Positions 24,458-34,674 of a DNA stretch of 64,000 nucleotides are shown piece after piece. Within the stretch, counting starts at the first letter, position 1. Each line of letters starts with the position of its first letter. A model generated the notes under the pieces. The model worked only from the letters and a program-made list of their open reading frames with translations, was not told the origin of the DNA and made no database searches. The translations under genes and the position numbers were made by a program. This stretch comes from Nocardioides sp. L-11A (GTDB lineage Bacteria; Actinomycetota; Actinomycetes; Propionibacteriales; Nocardioidaceae), in contig CP124680.1 of NCBI GenBank assembly GCA_029961745.1, positions 2,108,001 through 2,172,000 on the forward strand, read 5' to 3'.

Positions 24458-25732
24458 TCACAGGTCGGCGAGCTTCCCGGCCAGTACGACGCGCTCCGAC
24501 TCGTTGCCGCACAGGTCCAGGGCGCGCTGCAGATCGGTCCGGGCCTCGTCCGTGCGGCCCATCCGGCGCAGCAGCTCGCCGCGCACACCGGGCAGCAGCG
24601 GGGAGCCGGCGAGGGCCCCCTGCGCGGCCAGGGCGTCGACCAGTGGAAGCGCGGCGGCGGGACCTGCGGCCATGGAGACGGCGACCGCGCGGTTGAGCTC
24701 GACGACGGGGGAGGGGGCGATCCGGCCGAGCGCCTCGTAGAGCGACACGACCCGGTCCCAGTCGGTCGTCGCCACCGACGCGGCCCGGGCATGGCAGGCG
24801 GCGATGGCGGCCTGGATGCCGTAGGCGCCGAGGCCCTGGCCGACCCGCTCGGCCCGGTCCAGGGCGGCCTGGCCGCGCCGGATCGCCGTACGGTCCCAAC
24901 GGCGGCGGTCCTGGTCCTCGAGGAGGACCGGAGCGCCGGCCGGCGTCGTCCGGGCCGGGAACCGGGCTGCCGTCAGCTCCAGCAGGGCGAGCAGCCCGTG
25001 CGCCTCGGGCTCGTCGGGCACCAGCCGGGCCAGGACCCGGGCCATCCGGATCGCCTCCCGGGCCAGGTCGGCCCGGATCCAGGCGTCGCCGGACGTCGCG
25101 GACGAGCCCTCGGTGAAGATGACGTAGACGACGCCGAGGACCGCCCGGAGCCGGTCGCGCCACTCCTGCGGCGGAGGGACGACGAAGGCGACCCGGGCCG
25201 CCGCCAGCGTCTTCTTGGCGCGGGTGATCCGGGCCTGGACGGTCGCGGTCGGCACGAGGAACGCCCGGGCGATCTCGTCGCTGGTGAGGCCGCCGACGGC
25301 GCGCAGGGTCAGCGCGACCTGGGACTCGGGGGAGAGGGTGGGGTGACAGGCGATGAAGACGAGCGCGAGCAGGTCGTCGTCGATGCGGCCGGGGTCGGCG
25401 AGCAGGTCGAGGTCGCCGTCGTCGACCGCGGTGGCGCGGGAGGCCAGGTCGTGGCCGAGGACGGCGTACCGCTCGTCGCGGGCGGCGCGGCGCCGGAACC
25501 CGTCGATCGCCCGGCGCCGACCGACGGTCAGCAGCCAGCCCGCAGGGCTCGCCGGGACGCCGTCGCGCGGCCACGCGACGAGCGCCTCGGCGAACGCCTC
25601 CTGGGCGAGGTCCTCGGCCAGGGTGAAGTCGCCGGTGTACCGGGCCAGCGCGCCGACGATCCGTGCGGACTCGATCCGCCACACGGCCTCGACGGCGCGC
25701 CGACCCTCGGCACCCCGGGACGACGCGGTCAC
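24458..25732 (-). CDS. ECF sigma factor of the ECF42 type with long C-terminal domain
   Basis: Sigma-70 region 2 (IVGALARYTGDFTLAEDLAQEAFAEALVAWP and WLLTVGRRRAIDGFRRR) and region 4 (PESQVALTLRAVGGLTSDEIARAFLVPTATVQARITRAKKTL) are followed by a roughly 230-residue C-terminal extension with TPR-like helices. This domain layout, directly coupled to a YCII/DGPF gene, is that of ECF42. These factors have no classical anti-sigma factor; the C-terminal domain is needed for activity. GTG 25732 overlaps the stop of the YCII gene. 424 residues. Confidence 0.9.
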   Translation of the reverse strand: MTASSRGAEGRRAVEAVWRIESARIVGALARYTGDFTLAEDLAQEAFAEALVAWPRDGVPASPAGWLLTVGRRRAIDGFRRRAARDERYAVLGHDLASRATAVDDGDLDLLADPGRIDDDLLALVFIACHPTLSPESQVALTLRAVGGLTSDEIARAFLVPTATVQARITRAKKTLAAARVAFVVPPPQEWRDRLRAVLGVVYVIFTEGSSATSGDAWIRADLAREAIRMARVLARLVPDEPEAHGLLALLELTAARFPARTTPAGAPVLLEDQDRRRWDRTAIRRGQAALDRAERVGQGLGAYGIQAAIAACHARAASVATTDWDRVVSLYEALGRIAPSPVVELNRAVAVSMAAGPAAALPLVDALAAQGALAGSPLLPGVRGELLRRMGRTDEARTDLQRALDLCGNESERVVLAGKLADL

Positions 25733-26157
25733 AGCTGGCCGGTCGCCTCGCGCCAGGCCCGCTCCTTCTGGATCCACACGTTGTCCTGCGGGAACTCGTC
25801 GATCGAGCTGACCCGGCGGATCTCGGCCTTCATGCCCGGGCCCGCGAGCGGGGCCCGCTTCGCCCACGCCGTGGCCTCCTCCAGGGACGCGACGTCGACG
25901 ATCCAGTAGCCGCCGAACAGCTCCTTGGTCTCGCCGTACGGGCCGTCGGTGACGACCGGCGGCTGGCTGGAGTAGTCGACGACCACGCCGGTGGCCGGAT
26001 CGGGGTCGAGGCCCTCCGCGGCGATGAGGACGCCGGCCTGGACCATCTCGTCGTTGAAGCGGCCCATCGCCTCCATGATCTCCTCGAACGGGATGTCGCT
26101 GTCGGCGAAGGCCGCCTCGGCCTCGTCGGTGGACCGCATGATCAGCATGTACTTCAT
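25729..26157 (-). CDS. YCII/DGPF-domain protein, ECF42 partner
   Basis: Starts MKYMLIMRSTDEAEAAF and contains TDGPYGETKELFGGYWIVDVASLEEATAWAKR, the motif that gives DGPF proteins their name. These 140-residue proteins are regularly linked to ECF42 sigma factors and are often their target genes. ATG 26157 has GGAGAA seven bases upstream. The first gene of the YCII-sigma-kynA row. What it binds is not known. Confidence 0.88.
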   Translation of the reverse strand: MKYMLIMRSTDEAEAAFADSDIPFEEIMEAMGRFNDEMVQAGVLIAAEGLDPDPATGVVVDYSSQPPVVTDGPYGETKELFGGYWIVDVASLEEATAWAKRAPLAGPGMKAEIRRVSSIDEFPQDNVWIQKERAWREATGQL

Positions 26158-26329
26158 GATGTTCTCCGTTGGTGGTCGGGGGTCGCGTCTCGACCCTTCC
26201 ATTCCTCGGTCGATCGGGGAACCGGTGGATCGACATCGACGGACGACTTTCTCGCCGCGCGGCGATTTCGGGTCGCGACCGGCGGCTGATACCGGCTGAT
26301 TGGCCTCCGGCCGCTACGATCGCCCGGAC

Positions 26330-26701
26330 ATGACTGAGGCAGGCGAGGGCCGCGCGGGCGGCGAGGTGGACGCACCGGACGACAGGTCCCGGCGCCCCGA
26401 CTGGTTCCACCGCGGGCACCCCGTGTTCTTCCCGCTCGCCGGCTTCTTCACCGGCATGGTGGCGGTCATCGTCGTCCCCGGCCTGTACGCCGCCATCGTC
26501 AAGTGGCTCGCGGGCTACCAGCGGGTCGAGGAGCTGTTCCCCTTCGTCCTGCTCATGTTCGTCGTCCCGATCGGCATGCTCGTGCCGCAGCACACCCGCC
26601 GGTTCGGCCGCTACCTGCTGCTCGGCATGGTCTCCACCCTGCTCGTCGTCGTGGCGGTCGGCGTGGCGGTCGTCTGGTTCCTGCTCAACAAGGACGCCTG
26701 A
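26330..26701 (+). CDS. Small membrane protein, 123 aa
   Basis: Three hydrophobic segments at about residues 34-55, 70-85 and 97-118 follow a polar N-terminus of about 30 residues. ATG 26330 lies nine bases after TACGAT, which suggests a leaderless transcript. It is 75 bp upstream of rlmN and may share its promoter. No family recognised. Confidence 0.65.
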   Translation: MTEAGEGRAGGEVDAPDDRSRRPDWFHRGHPVFFPLAGFFTGMVAVIVVPGLYAAIVKWLAGYQRVEELFPFVLLMFVVPIGMLVPQHTRRFGRYLLLGMVSTLLVVVAVGVAVVWFLLNKDA

Positions 26702-26776
26702 GCGGCCTTTGCGCGTCTCGGCGTCGATCCCGGGGGATTGGGCGCCTGTGCTCCCGGGTGGGAGGATCGTGGGGAC

Positions 26777-27916
26777 ATGTCCGAGCAGCCCGACGCGCAG
26801 CCGCGCCCGCTTCCCCTCGTCCTCACCGAGCCCCGGGGTCGTAGGAAGCCACCCCGGCACCTCGCGGACCTCAGCGACGCGGAGCGCAAGGACCTGCTGG
26901 TCGAGATGGGCCTGCCCGGCTTCCGGGCCAAGCAGCTCGGCATGCACTACTTCGGCCGGCTGGTCCACGACCCCGCCGAGATGACCGACCTGCCGGCCAC
27001 CCAGCGTGCTGAGCTGGTCGACGCCCTCCTGCCGGACCTGATGGACCCGATCCGGCAGCAGAGCGCCGACAAGGGCACGACGGTCAAGACGCTGTGGAAG
27101 CTGTTCGACGGATCGCTCGTCGAGTCGGTCCTGATGCGCTACAAGGACCGCGCCACGATCTGCATCTCGAGCCAGGCCGGCTGCGGCATGGCCTGTCCGT
27201 TCTGTGCGACCGGACAGGGCGGCCTGCAGCGCAACATGTCGACCGCGGAGATCGTGCACCAGGTCGTGGTCGGCGCCCGGGCGATGGCCAACGGCGACGT
27301 CGCGGGTGGCCCCGGGCGGCTGTCCAATGTCGTCTTCATGGGCATGGGCGAGCCGCTCGCCAACTACAAGGCCACCCTGGGCGCCGTACGCCGTCTCACC
27401 GAGCCGGCGCCGTCCGGGCTGGGCCTGTCGGCCCGCCACGTGACGGTCTCCACCGTGGGCCTGGTGCCCCGGATCAGGCAGCTCGCCGGCGAGGGCATCC
27501 CCGTCACACTCGCGCTGTCCCTGCACGCTCCCGACGACGAGCTGCGCAACGACCTGGTGCCGATCAACACCCGCTTCTCCGTCGCCGAGACGGTCGATGC
27601 CGCCTACGAGTACTTCGAGAGGACCGGGCGGCGGGTCTCGATCGAGTACGCCCTGATGCGCGACATCAACGACCAGGGCTGGCGGGCCGACCTGCTCGCC
27701 GACGTACTGTCCGCGGAGGGCCGTGGCACGGGCTGGGTCCACATCAACCCGATCCCGCTCAACGAGGTGCCGGGATCGCAGTTCACCCGCTCCCGCGAGG
27801 AGGACATGGCCGAGTTCGTCCGCCGCCTCGAGGCCCGGGGCATCGCGACGACCCTGCGGGACACCCGGGGCAGCGAGATCGACGCGGCCTGCGGGCAGCT
27901 CGCCGCCCAGGCCTGA
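26777..27916 (+). CDS. rlmN: Dual-specificity 23S rRNA/tRNA adenine-C2 methyltransferase
   Basis: A radical-SAM enzyme with the CxxxCxxC site (CGMACPFC) in [19 protein letters not shown], and conserved [32 protein letters not shown] and [13 protein letters not shown]. It methylates A2503 of 23S rRNA and A37 of some tRNAs. The late Cys in EIDAACGQL is the methyl-carrying cysteine. 379 residues from ATG 26777. In the usual order it follows cdsA; here it is separated by the inserted genes. Confidence 0.96.
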   Translation: MSEQPDAQPRPLPLVLTEPRGRRKPPRHLADLSDAERKDLLVEMGLPGFRAKQLGMHYFGRLVHDPAEMTDLPATQRAELVDALLPDLMDPIRQQSADKGTTVKTLWKLFDGSLVESVLMRYKDRATICISSQAGCGMACPFCATGQGGLQRNMSTAEIVHQVVVGARAMANGDVAGGPGRLSNVVFMGMGEPLANYKATLGAVRRLTEPAPSGLGLSARHVTVSTVGLVPRIRQLAGEGIPVTLALSLHAPDDELRNDLVPINTRFSVAETVDAAYEYFERTGRRVSIEYALMRDINDQGWRADLLADVLSAEGRGTGWVHINPIPLNEVPGSQFTRSREEDMAEFVRRLEARGIATTLRDTRGSEIDAACGQLAAQA

Positions 27917-27939
27917 GCGCCCGCACGCGCACCGGCTCG

Positions 27940-28150
27940 GCTTGTAACTAAGGGTTACAGCACTGATTGCGGTGCAACAACGCCCGGGTAGTGGCAACAA
28001 CGCCCGGGTAGTCGCGTCCGGTGCCCGTCGTACGCCCGTCAGCCGCGGGCGGCCGCCGTACCGGAGGTGCGGGGGCATCTACCTCGGTGCTGTGACACCT
28101 ACCCGGGCGATATTGCGCCGTCTTTCGTGCTGTAACCCTTAGTTACAAGC
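27940..28150. repeat. 211-bp element with perfect 24-bp terminal inverted repeats
   Basis: The 24-bp sequence starting GCTTGTAACTAAGGG at 27940-27963 returns in exact inverse at 28127-28150. Each arm contains its own palindrome (TGTAAC-TAAGG-GTTACA at 27943-27959 and 28131-28147). Inside, the 20-bp unit beginning GCAACAACGCCCGGG occurs twice in tandem (27974-28012) and an imperfect inverted copy lies at 28096-28119. It lies between convergent genes and carries no protein. It may be a MITE-like repeat or a double binding site; no target duplication is visible. Confidence 0.8.
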
Positions 28151-28161
28151 GGCGGCGCCCG

Positions 28162-29880
28162 CTACGCCAGGGGGTTGGCGACCAGGAGCTCGACATTGCG
28201 GTCGTCGAGGGTGCCGAGGCCGCCGTCGTGGTCGTGCCAGTCGTTGGCGGCGAGCTCGCGGGCGAGGCCGGCGAGCTGCTCGGGGGTGGCGGTGCCGGCG
28301 CCGGCCGAGGCGGGGCCGGCGTGGTCGACCATGGTGGTGAAGACCGACAGGGTGCCGTCGAGGTTGTCGGCGATCTCGATGATCCGGGCCTGCTGGGGCC
28401 AGTCGATGTGGGAGGCGGTGGTGATCTCCCACAGGCCGCCGCCTCCCGGACGAGGGCGCGGGGTGATCTTGTTGCGGTGCGTGTGGCCGTTGATCCAGGC
28501 GACGACCGACGGGGTCGCGAGCAGCCGGTCGAGGACGGTGCCGCCGGTGACCCGGCCCTCCAGGGAGCCGCCGGTGGCGATCAGCGGGTTGCCCATGGTG
28601 TCGGAGGTGTGGTGGCTGAAGACCAGCACGACCTTGTCGCCGGACTGGGCCAGCAAGGAGCTGAGCCAGGCGAACTGGGTCGTGTCGAGGGAGCCGTCGG
28701 CGTAGCCGTTGGGGTTGACGGTGTCGAGGACGACGAACCGGAACCGGCCCTGGTCGAAGTGGTAGTACGCCGTGCCCTGCTGCCGGTTGGTGCTCGTGAA
28801 GCCGTGGCCGAAGGGAAGGCCGCCGAGCTGGAAGTGCTGCTCCACGATCTGCTTGCGGTTGAGCAGGCGGCGGTCGCGGTCGGGGGTGACCAGCCGGACG
28901 GTGGCGCTGGTCGCTCCGCTGAGCAGGGTGGTCAGCAGCGCGGCGGGATCGCCGGTGAGATCCTGCAGCAGCTGGCCCGGGTCGAGGCCGAGCGGCGGCG
29001 AGATGATCTTGAGCGCACCGAGCGCGATCAGGTTGAGCTGCAGCGTGGACGCGGGGAAGTTGCCCTGCGCGAGGCCGTCGTGATTGCCGAAGACGGAGTA
29101 CCACGGGATGTTCAGGCCCTCGGCCGTGAAGGGGCGGCGGGCGGCGTCGAGCAGGCCGGGGATCACGGGGAAGCCGTACTCCGCGCTCGGGCGATCCACG
29201 GGCCGGCCGCTCGGATTGCCCTCGGGGTGCCAGTACGCGCCGTCGTACGTCGCCTTGAAGCTGTCGGCGACGCCCTCCCACTTGTTGAGGCGACCGGAGT
29301 CGACGCGCATCGTGCCGCCGTTGAGGGCGGTGATATTCCAGCGCACCTCGTTGAGCTGGGAGTTGTCGGAGTTGTCGCCGGTCTGGATGGCCAGCGCGAA
29401 CGGCGTGCCGGTGACCGGACCGCTGCCGATCCGGTTGATCGCGCGCACCATCGAGTCGGCGACCTGGCCGGTCAGCATCTCCTGCGGTCGGTACGACGAG
29501 GAGAACAGCCCGATCGCGGGGAGCGGGCTCGGGTCGTCGAGCCGGTCGGTCCACTCCAGGCGCAGCGGCGACTGGGCGTCGACGACATGGATGTCGCTGA
29601 GCTGCACGAAGGAGAGGAGGCCCTGGCGGCGGGTGGCGCGGCCGGCGTCGCTGACGACGCCGAGCGCGGTCCGTGGACGGTGCGGCTCGCCGGCGGCGGC
29701 GATGACAGCGCGGTAGCCGCCGGCTCCGGGAGGGCCGGGGACATAGGTCCGGGCCAGCGTGGCGGGGTCCGTGGGCGCCGCGGCGGCCGAGCGCAGCACG
29801 CCCGGGAGCGCGGTGGCCGCGGCGGCGAGGCCGCCGGCGGCGATGGCGTTGCGGATCAGGTTCCGGCGAGAGATCTCCAC
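28162..29880 (-). CDS. Tat-exported calcineurin-like metallophosphoesterase
   Basis: A twin-arginine signal (SRRNLIRNAIAAGGLAAAATALP) precedes a phosphoesterase domain with the metal motifs LSDIHVVD, TGDNSDN, GNHDG, FSHHTSD and NGHTHRN. The pattern matches the TIGR03767-type family of secreted phosphoesterases in Actinobacteria, whose substrate is not known. The 572-residue reading starts at GTG 29880, just before the Tat motif; no clear Shine-Dalgarno. Divergent from the glycosyltransferase gene after 144 bp. Confidence 0.85.
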   Translation of the reverse strand: MEISRRNLIRNAIAAGGLAAAATALPGVLRSAAAAPTDPATLARTYVPGPPGAGGYRAVIAAAGEPHRPRTALGVVSDAGRATRRQGLLSFVQLSDIHVVDAQSPLRLEWTDRLDDPSPLPAIGLFSSSYRPQEMLTGQVADSMVRAINRIGSGPVTGTPFALAIQTGDNSDNSQLNEVRWNITALNGGTMRVDSGRLNKWEGVADSFKATYDGAYWHPEGNPSGRPVDRPSAEYGFPVIPGLLDAARRPFTAEGLNIPWYSVFGNHDGLAQGNFPASTLQLNLIALGALKIISPPLGLDPGQLLQDLTGDPAALLTTLLSGATSATVRLVTPDRDRRLLNRKQIVEQHFQLGGLPFGHGFTSTNRQQGTAYYHFDQGRFRFVVLDTVNPNGYADGSLDTTQFAWLSSLLAQSGDKVVLVFSHHTSDTMGNPLIATGGSLEGRVTGGTVLDRLLATPSVVAWINGHTHRNKITPRPRPGGGGLWEITTASHIDWPQQARIIEIADNLDGTLSVFTTMVDHAGPASAGAGTATPEQLAGLARELAANDWHDHDGGLGTLDDRNVELLVANPLA

Positions 29881-30024
29881 GAACCGGGCAACGAGCCGGG
29901 GCCGAGGTGGGTCACGTCCTGCCGCGGGCGGCACGCCCTGCGATGCCTGGCGTTCACGAACGGGTCGCCGGACACTCGCGCAACCGTGACGGCCCGTTGG
30001 CGCGCCCTCCCTAGCGTCGGTGTC

Positions 30025-31188
30025 ATGGCTGAGGTCATGAGCGAGGCGATGAGTGAGGCGAGCAGACTCCGCGTCCTGGTGGTCGCCGAGTCCTTCCTCC
30101 CGCAGATCAACGGAGTGACCAACTCGGTACGCCGGGTGCTCGAGCACCTCGCGGCCGAGGGGCACCATGCCGAGCTCGTGGCGCCGACCGGCCCGGACAC
30201 GTACGCCGGATTCCGGGTCCGTCGCGCCCGGGGCGCGAACCTGCCGTTCTACCCGGACTTCCGGCTGGGTCTGGAGACCCGTCGTCGGCTGCGCCAGCGG
30301 ATGGTCCGCTTCCGTCCCGACGTCGTCCACATCGCGTCGCCCGCGACCCTCGGCTACCAGGCCGCCCGGGCCGCCGGCGAGCTGGGCATCCCCACGGTGG
30401 CGATCTACCAGACCGACCTGGTCGGCTTCGCCGAGCGGTACGACGTGCCGGGCGGCGTGCGGGCCGCGGCCGGACTCACCCGCCGCATCCACCATCAGGT
30501 CGACCGCACCCTCGCCCCGTCGACGGCCAGCATCGACCAGCTCCGCGCGCTCGGCGTCCCGGAGGTCCACCGCTGGGGGAGGGGCGTCGACCTGGTCGCC
30601 TTCCATCCGCGACACCGCGACGAGGAGCTGCGCCGGCGGATCGCGCCCGACGGCCGGCTCCTGGTCGGGTACGTCGGCCGGCTGGCCGCGGAGAAGGAGC
30701 TCGATCTGCTGCGGCATCTCGCCGACGACCCGCGCCACACCCTGGTGGTCGTCGGCGCGGGCCCCGAGGAACAGCGCCTGCGGAGCCTGCTCGGCACTCG
30801 GGCGAGCTTCCTCGGCCTCCTGCATGGCGACGAGCTGAGCCGCGCCTACGCCTCACTGGACGTGTTCGTCCACACCGGCCGCTACGAGACCTACTGCCAG
30901 TCGGCCCAGGAAGCGCTGGCCTCGGGCGTCCCGGTGGTCGCCCCCGCCGCCGGTGGCCCGGTCGACGTCGTCGCGCACGGCGCCTCCGGCCTGCTGTACC
31001 GCCCCGGTGACGGCGCGGACCTGGCCGCGGCGGTGGACCGGCTGGTCGGCGACGCCGAGCTGCGGGCCCGGATGTCAGCGTCCGCGTTGCGGGCGGTGCA
31101 GGAGCGGTCCTGGTACGCGATCAACGAGCAGCTGGTCGCGCACTACCGTGCGGTGGCCGGGGGAGAGGTCAGCGCCCGCGTGGCGTGA
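30025..31188 (+). CDS. GT4-family glycosyltransferase (PimB/MgtA-like)
   Basis: Two Rossmann domains of the GT-B fold: VLVVAESFLPQINGVTNSVRRVLEHL, LLVGYVGRLAAEKELDLL, VVVGAGPEEQRL and the EX7E-type motif ETYCQSAQEALASGVPVVAP. The start and the HIASPATLGYQA stretch match mannosyltransferases of phosphatidylinositol mannosides or mannoglycolipids. ATG 30025 lies seven bases after TAGCGT, suggesting a leaderless start; ATGs at 30037 and 30049 are alternatives. 387 residues. Its 3' end overlaps the convergent LOG gene by 20 bp. Confidence 0.85.
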   Translation: MAEVMSEAMSEASRLRVLVVAESFLPQINGVTNSVRRVLEHLAAEGHHAELVAPTGPDTYAGFRVRRARGANLPFYPDFRLGLETRRRLRQRMVRFRPDVVHIASPATLGYQAARAAGELGIPTVAIYQTDLVGFAERYDVPGGVRAAAGLTRRIHHQVDRTLAPSTASIDQLRALGVPEVHRWGRGVDLVAFHPRHRDEELRRRIAPDGRLLVGYVGRLAAEKELDLLRHLADDPRHTLVVVGAGPEEQRLRSLLGTRASFLGLLHGDELSRAYASLDVFVHTGRYETYCQSAQEALASGVPVVAPAAGGPVDVVAHGASGLLYRPGDGADLAAAVDRLVGDAELRARMSASALRAVQERSWYAINEQLVAHYRAVAGGEVSARVA

Positions 31189-32125
31189 ACAGCGCCGCGG
31201 CCTCCTCGACCGTGTCGACGAGATGGACGTGTTGCTCCATCGCGCGGCCGCGGGCCAGGGCCCGCAGCAGCGGCCAGGCCGGGAGCTCCTCGGTCCAGTA
31301 GCGGCGGCCGACGAGCACCATCGGGGCCACGTCTTCATCGGCGGCGTAGTAGTTCTCGCAGGCGTCCTGGAAGATCTCCTGCACCGTGCCGCCGGCACCG
31401 GGCAGGAACACGATCCCCGCGTCGCACACCATCAGCAGGATCGCCTCGCGCAGCGCGTTGCGGAAGTACTTCGCGATCGCCGTCGCGAACAGGTTCGGCG
31501 GCTCGTGGCCGTAGTGCCAGGTGGGTACGCCGAGCGACGGGCTCGGGTCCGGCGCGAGCGCGAGGGCCTCTCGGGCGGCGGCGGCCCAGGCGTCCACCGA
31601 GGGCCGGAAGGACGGCACGTCGGCGACCCGGCGCAACGCTTCGGCGAGGGCGGCCCGGGGCGCGGCGGCCATCCGGCCGCCGAGGTTGGCGGCCTCCATG
31701 GCGCCGGGTCCGCCGCCGGTGGCGACGACATGGTCGCGACCGAGCAGGGCACCCAGGCGCGCCGCCTCGTCGTACGCCGGGGTGCCGCGGTCGGCCGCGT
31801 GGCCGCCCATGACGCCCACCAGCCCGGTCGTCGCGTGCTCGTCGACCCAGCTGCCGAGGGCGGTGTCGATGGCCTGGTCGTGCAGCACCTCCGCGAGCGC
31901 CTCGGCGGGCCCGGACGTGGCCAGCGCCCAGTGGTAGGCGCGGCTGTCGAAGGAGTCGGCGTAGCCGGGCGCGTCGTAGAGCTCGCCGGGCGTGTAGAGG
32001 CGGGTCCGGGTGACGTCGAGGCCCGCGACGTGATCGGCCGCCGCGGCGCCGGCCCCGGCCTCGAGGGCGTGGTCGGCGTCGGTGCGGCAGGCGACGACGA
32101 GGCTCCGGGTGCGGGTGCTCCTCAC
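31169..32125 (-). CDS. LOG-family (lysine-decarboxylase-like) Rossmann protein
   Basis: The motifs VATGGGPGAMEAANLGG and VFLPGAGGTVQEIFQDACENYY are the PGGxGTxxE-type signatures of the LOG family, which includes cytokinin-activating phosphoribohydrolases and nucleotide hydrolases. The gene is longer (318 aa) than typical LOG proteins (about 180-250), with an N-terminal extension of about 115 residues. GTG 32125 sits seven bases after TAGCGT. The precise substrate cannot be read from the sequence. Confidence 0.8.
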   Translation of the reverse strand: MRSTRTRSLVVACRTDADHALEAGAGAAAADHVAGLDVTRTRLYTPGELYDAPGYADSFDSRAYHWALATSGPAEALAEVLHDQAIDTALGSWVDEHATTGLVGVMGGHAADRGTPAYDEAARLGALLGRDHVVATGGGPGAMEAANLGGRMAAAPRAALAEALRRVADVPSFRPSVDAWAAAAREALALAPDPSPSLGVPTWHYGHEPPNLFATAIAKYFRNALREAILLMVCDAGIVFLPGAGGTVQEIFQDACENYYAADEDVAPMVLVGRRYWTEELPAWPLLRALARGRAMEQHVHLVDTVEEAAALFTPRGR

Positions 32126-32169
32126 GGCCCGGACGCTACCTGCCCGGTGTCTGCTCTGTGGGATGCCAT

Positions 32170-32198
32170 TTGTCTAGTGATTAACTTGACTTTAACCT
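32170..32198 (+). promoter_or_regulatory. Predicted promoter of metYX
   Basis: TTGTCT and TAACCT are separated by 17 bp, a good -35/-10 pair in a locally AT-rich stretch. The start would give a leader of about 45 nt containing a short CCCC/GGGG hairpin near 32212-32230. A Shine-Dalgarno-like ACAGGAG precedes the metY ATG. No SAM riboswitch core was recognised. Confidence 0.5.
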
Positions 32199-32248
32199 TG
32201 GTGAGACATCGCCCCGTGTGACCCAGGGGCCAGCGACAGGAGCCACCG

Positions 32249-33535
<1,287 letters not shown>

Positions 33536-33557
33536 GGCGGAGGTAGGTTCATCGCCC

Positions 33558-34652
33558 GTGGGGACGATGGGATACGTCGAGACCCAGCGGGTCGTGCTCG
33601 CCACCGAGCGCGACCCGCTGGTCCTGACAGGCGGTACGGCACTGGAGCACCTCGAGGTCGCGTACGAGACCTACGGCGAGCTCAACGCCGCGCGTGACAA
33701 CGCGATCATGGTGTGCCATGCCCTGACGGGCGACGCCCACGCGGCCGGCCTGCACCTCGGCGCCAAGCGGCGCGGGTGGTGGGACAACCTGATCGGCCCC
33801 GGCAAGGCCGTGGACACCGACCGGTTCTTCGTCGTGAGCGCCAACCTGCTCGGCGGCTGCGCCGGCACGACCGGTCCCTCGTCGGTCGACCCCGCCACCG
33901 GCCGGGCCTACGGACCGGACTTCCCGGCCCTCGACATGGCCGACTTCGTCGCCGTTCACCGGCGCCTGCTCGACCACCTCGGCATCGGCCGGCTGCACGC
34001 GGCGGTCGGCGGCTCGATGGGCGGCATGCAGATCCTCGAGTGGGCGCTGCGGGAGCCGGAGCGGATCGAGCGGGCGGTCCTGGTCGCCGCGAGCTCGCGG
34101 CTGACCACCGAGAACATCGCGTTCTCCGCCGTCGCCCGGGCCGCGATCATGGAGGACCCCGACTTCCACGGCGGCCGGTACGCCGAGCACGGCGTCACGC
34201 CCCGGCACGGGCTCAAGATCGCGCGGATGATGGCCCACATCACCTACGTCTCCGACATGTCGCTGGAGACCAAGTTCGGCCACCGGCGCGACACCACGGG
34301 CCTCGACCGGCGCCTCGGCACGGACTTCGAGGTCGAGCACTACCTCCAGCACCAGGGCGAGAGCTTCCTGGACCGCTTCGATGCTCTGTCGTATCTCCAT
34401 CTGACCCGGCCGATGGACTACTTCGATCCGTTCGGCACCCACCCGGACGTCGTCCCGACGACCCGCTTCCGGCTGGTGTCCTTCGACTCGGACTGGCGCT
34501 TCCCGACCGCCCACTCGCTGCGGATCCGCGACCAGCTGGCGGCGCGCGGCGTCAGCGTGGAGCACACCGAGCTGGCCTCGCCGTGGGGCCATGACTCCTT
34601 CCTGCTGGAGCCGCCCGGCTACCACGACCTGGTGCGCTCCTTCCTGGCCTGA
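33558..34652 (+). CDS. metX: Homoserine O-acetyltransferase
   Basis: An alpha/beta-hydrolase with the nucleophile S153 in GGSMGGMQILEWA, the Asp in FDSDWRFP and the His in WGHDSFLLE. HALTGDAHA, WWDNLIGPGKAVDTDRFFVVSANLLGGCAGTTGP identifies MetX. It acetylates homoserine with acetyl-CoA. GTG 33558 is eight bases after TAGGTT and may start a leaderless mRNA; ATG 33567 is the alternative. 22 bp after metY. Acetyl rather than succinyl specificity is inferred from family habit in Actinobacteria. Confidence 0.95.
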   Translation: MGTMGYVETQRVVLATERDPLVLTGGTALEHLEVAYETYGELNAARDNAIMVCHALTGDAHAAGLHLGAKRRGWWDNLIGPGKAVDTDRFFVVSANLLGGCAGTTGPSSVDPATGRAYGPDFPALDMADFVAVHRRLLDHLGIGRLHAAVGGSMGGMQILEWALREPERIERAVLVAASSRLTTENIAFSAVARAAIMEDPDFHGGRYAEHGVTPRHGLKIARMMAHITYVSDMSLETKFGHRRDTTGLDRRLGTDFEVEHYLQHQGESFLDRFDALSYLHLTRPMDYFDPFGTHPDVVPTTRFRLVSFDSDWRFPTAHSLRIRDQLAARGVSVEHTELASPWGHDSFLLEPPGYHDLVRSFLA

Positions 34653-34674
34653 CCCCATCGGGCAGACTGGCGGC

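Noticed and set aside
24458..28078. A 1206-codon open frame on the minus strand
   Set aside because: Only the part up to 25732 has homologous content (ECF42); the rest runs antisense to rlmN and its neighbour and is an effect of high GC.
32199..32248. SAM riboswitch before metY
   Set aside because: The leader is only about 45 nt; I could not match the cores of SAM-I, II or IV.
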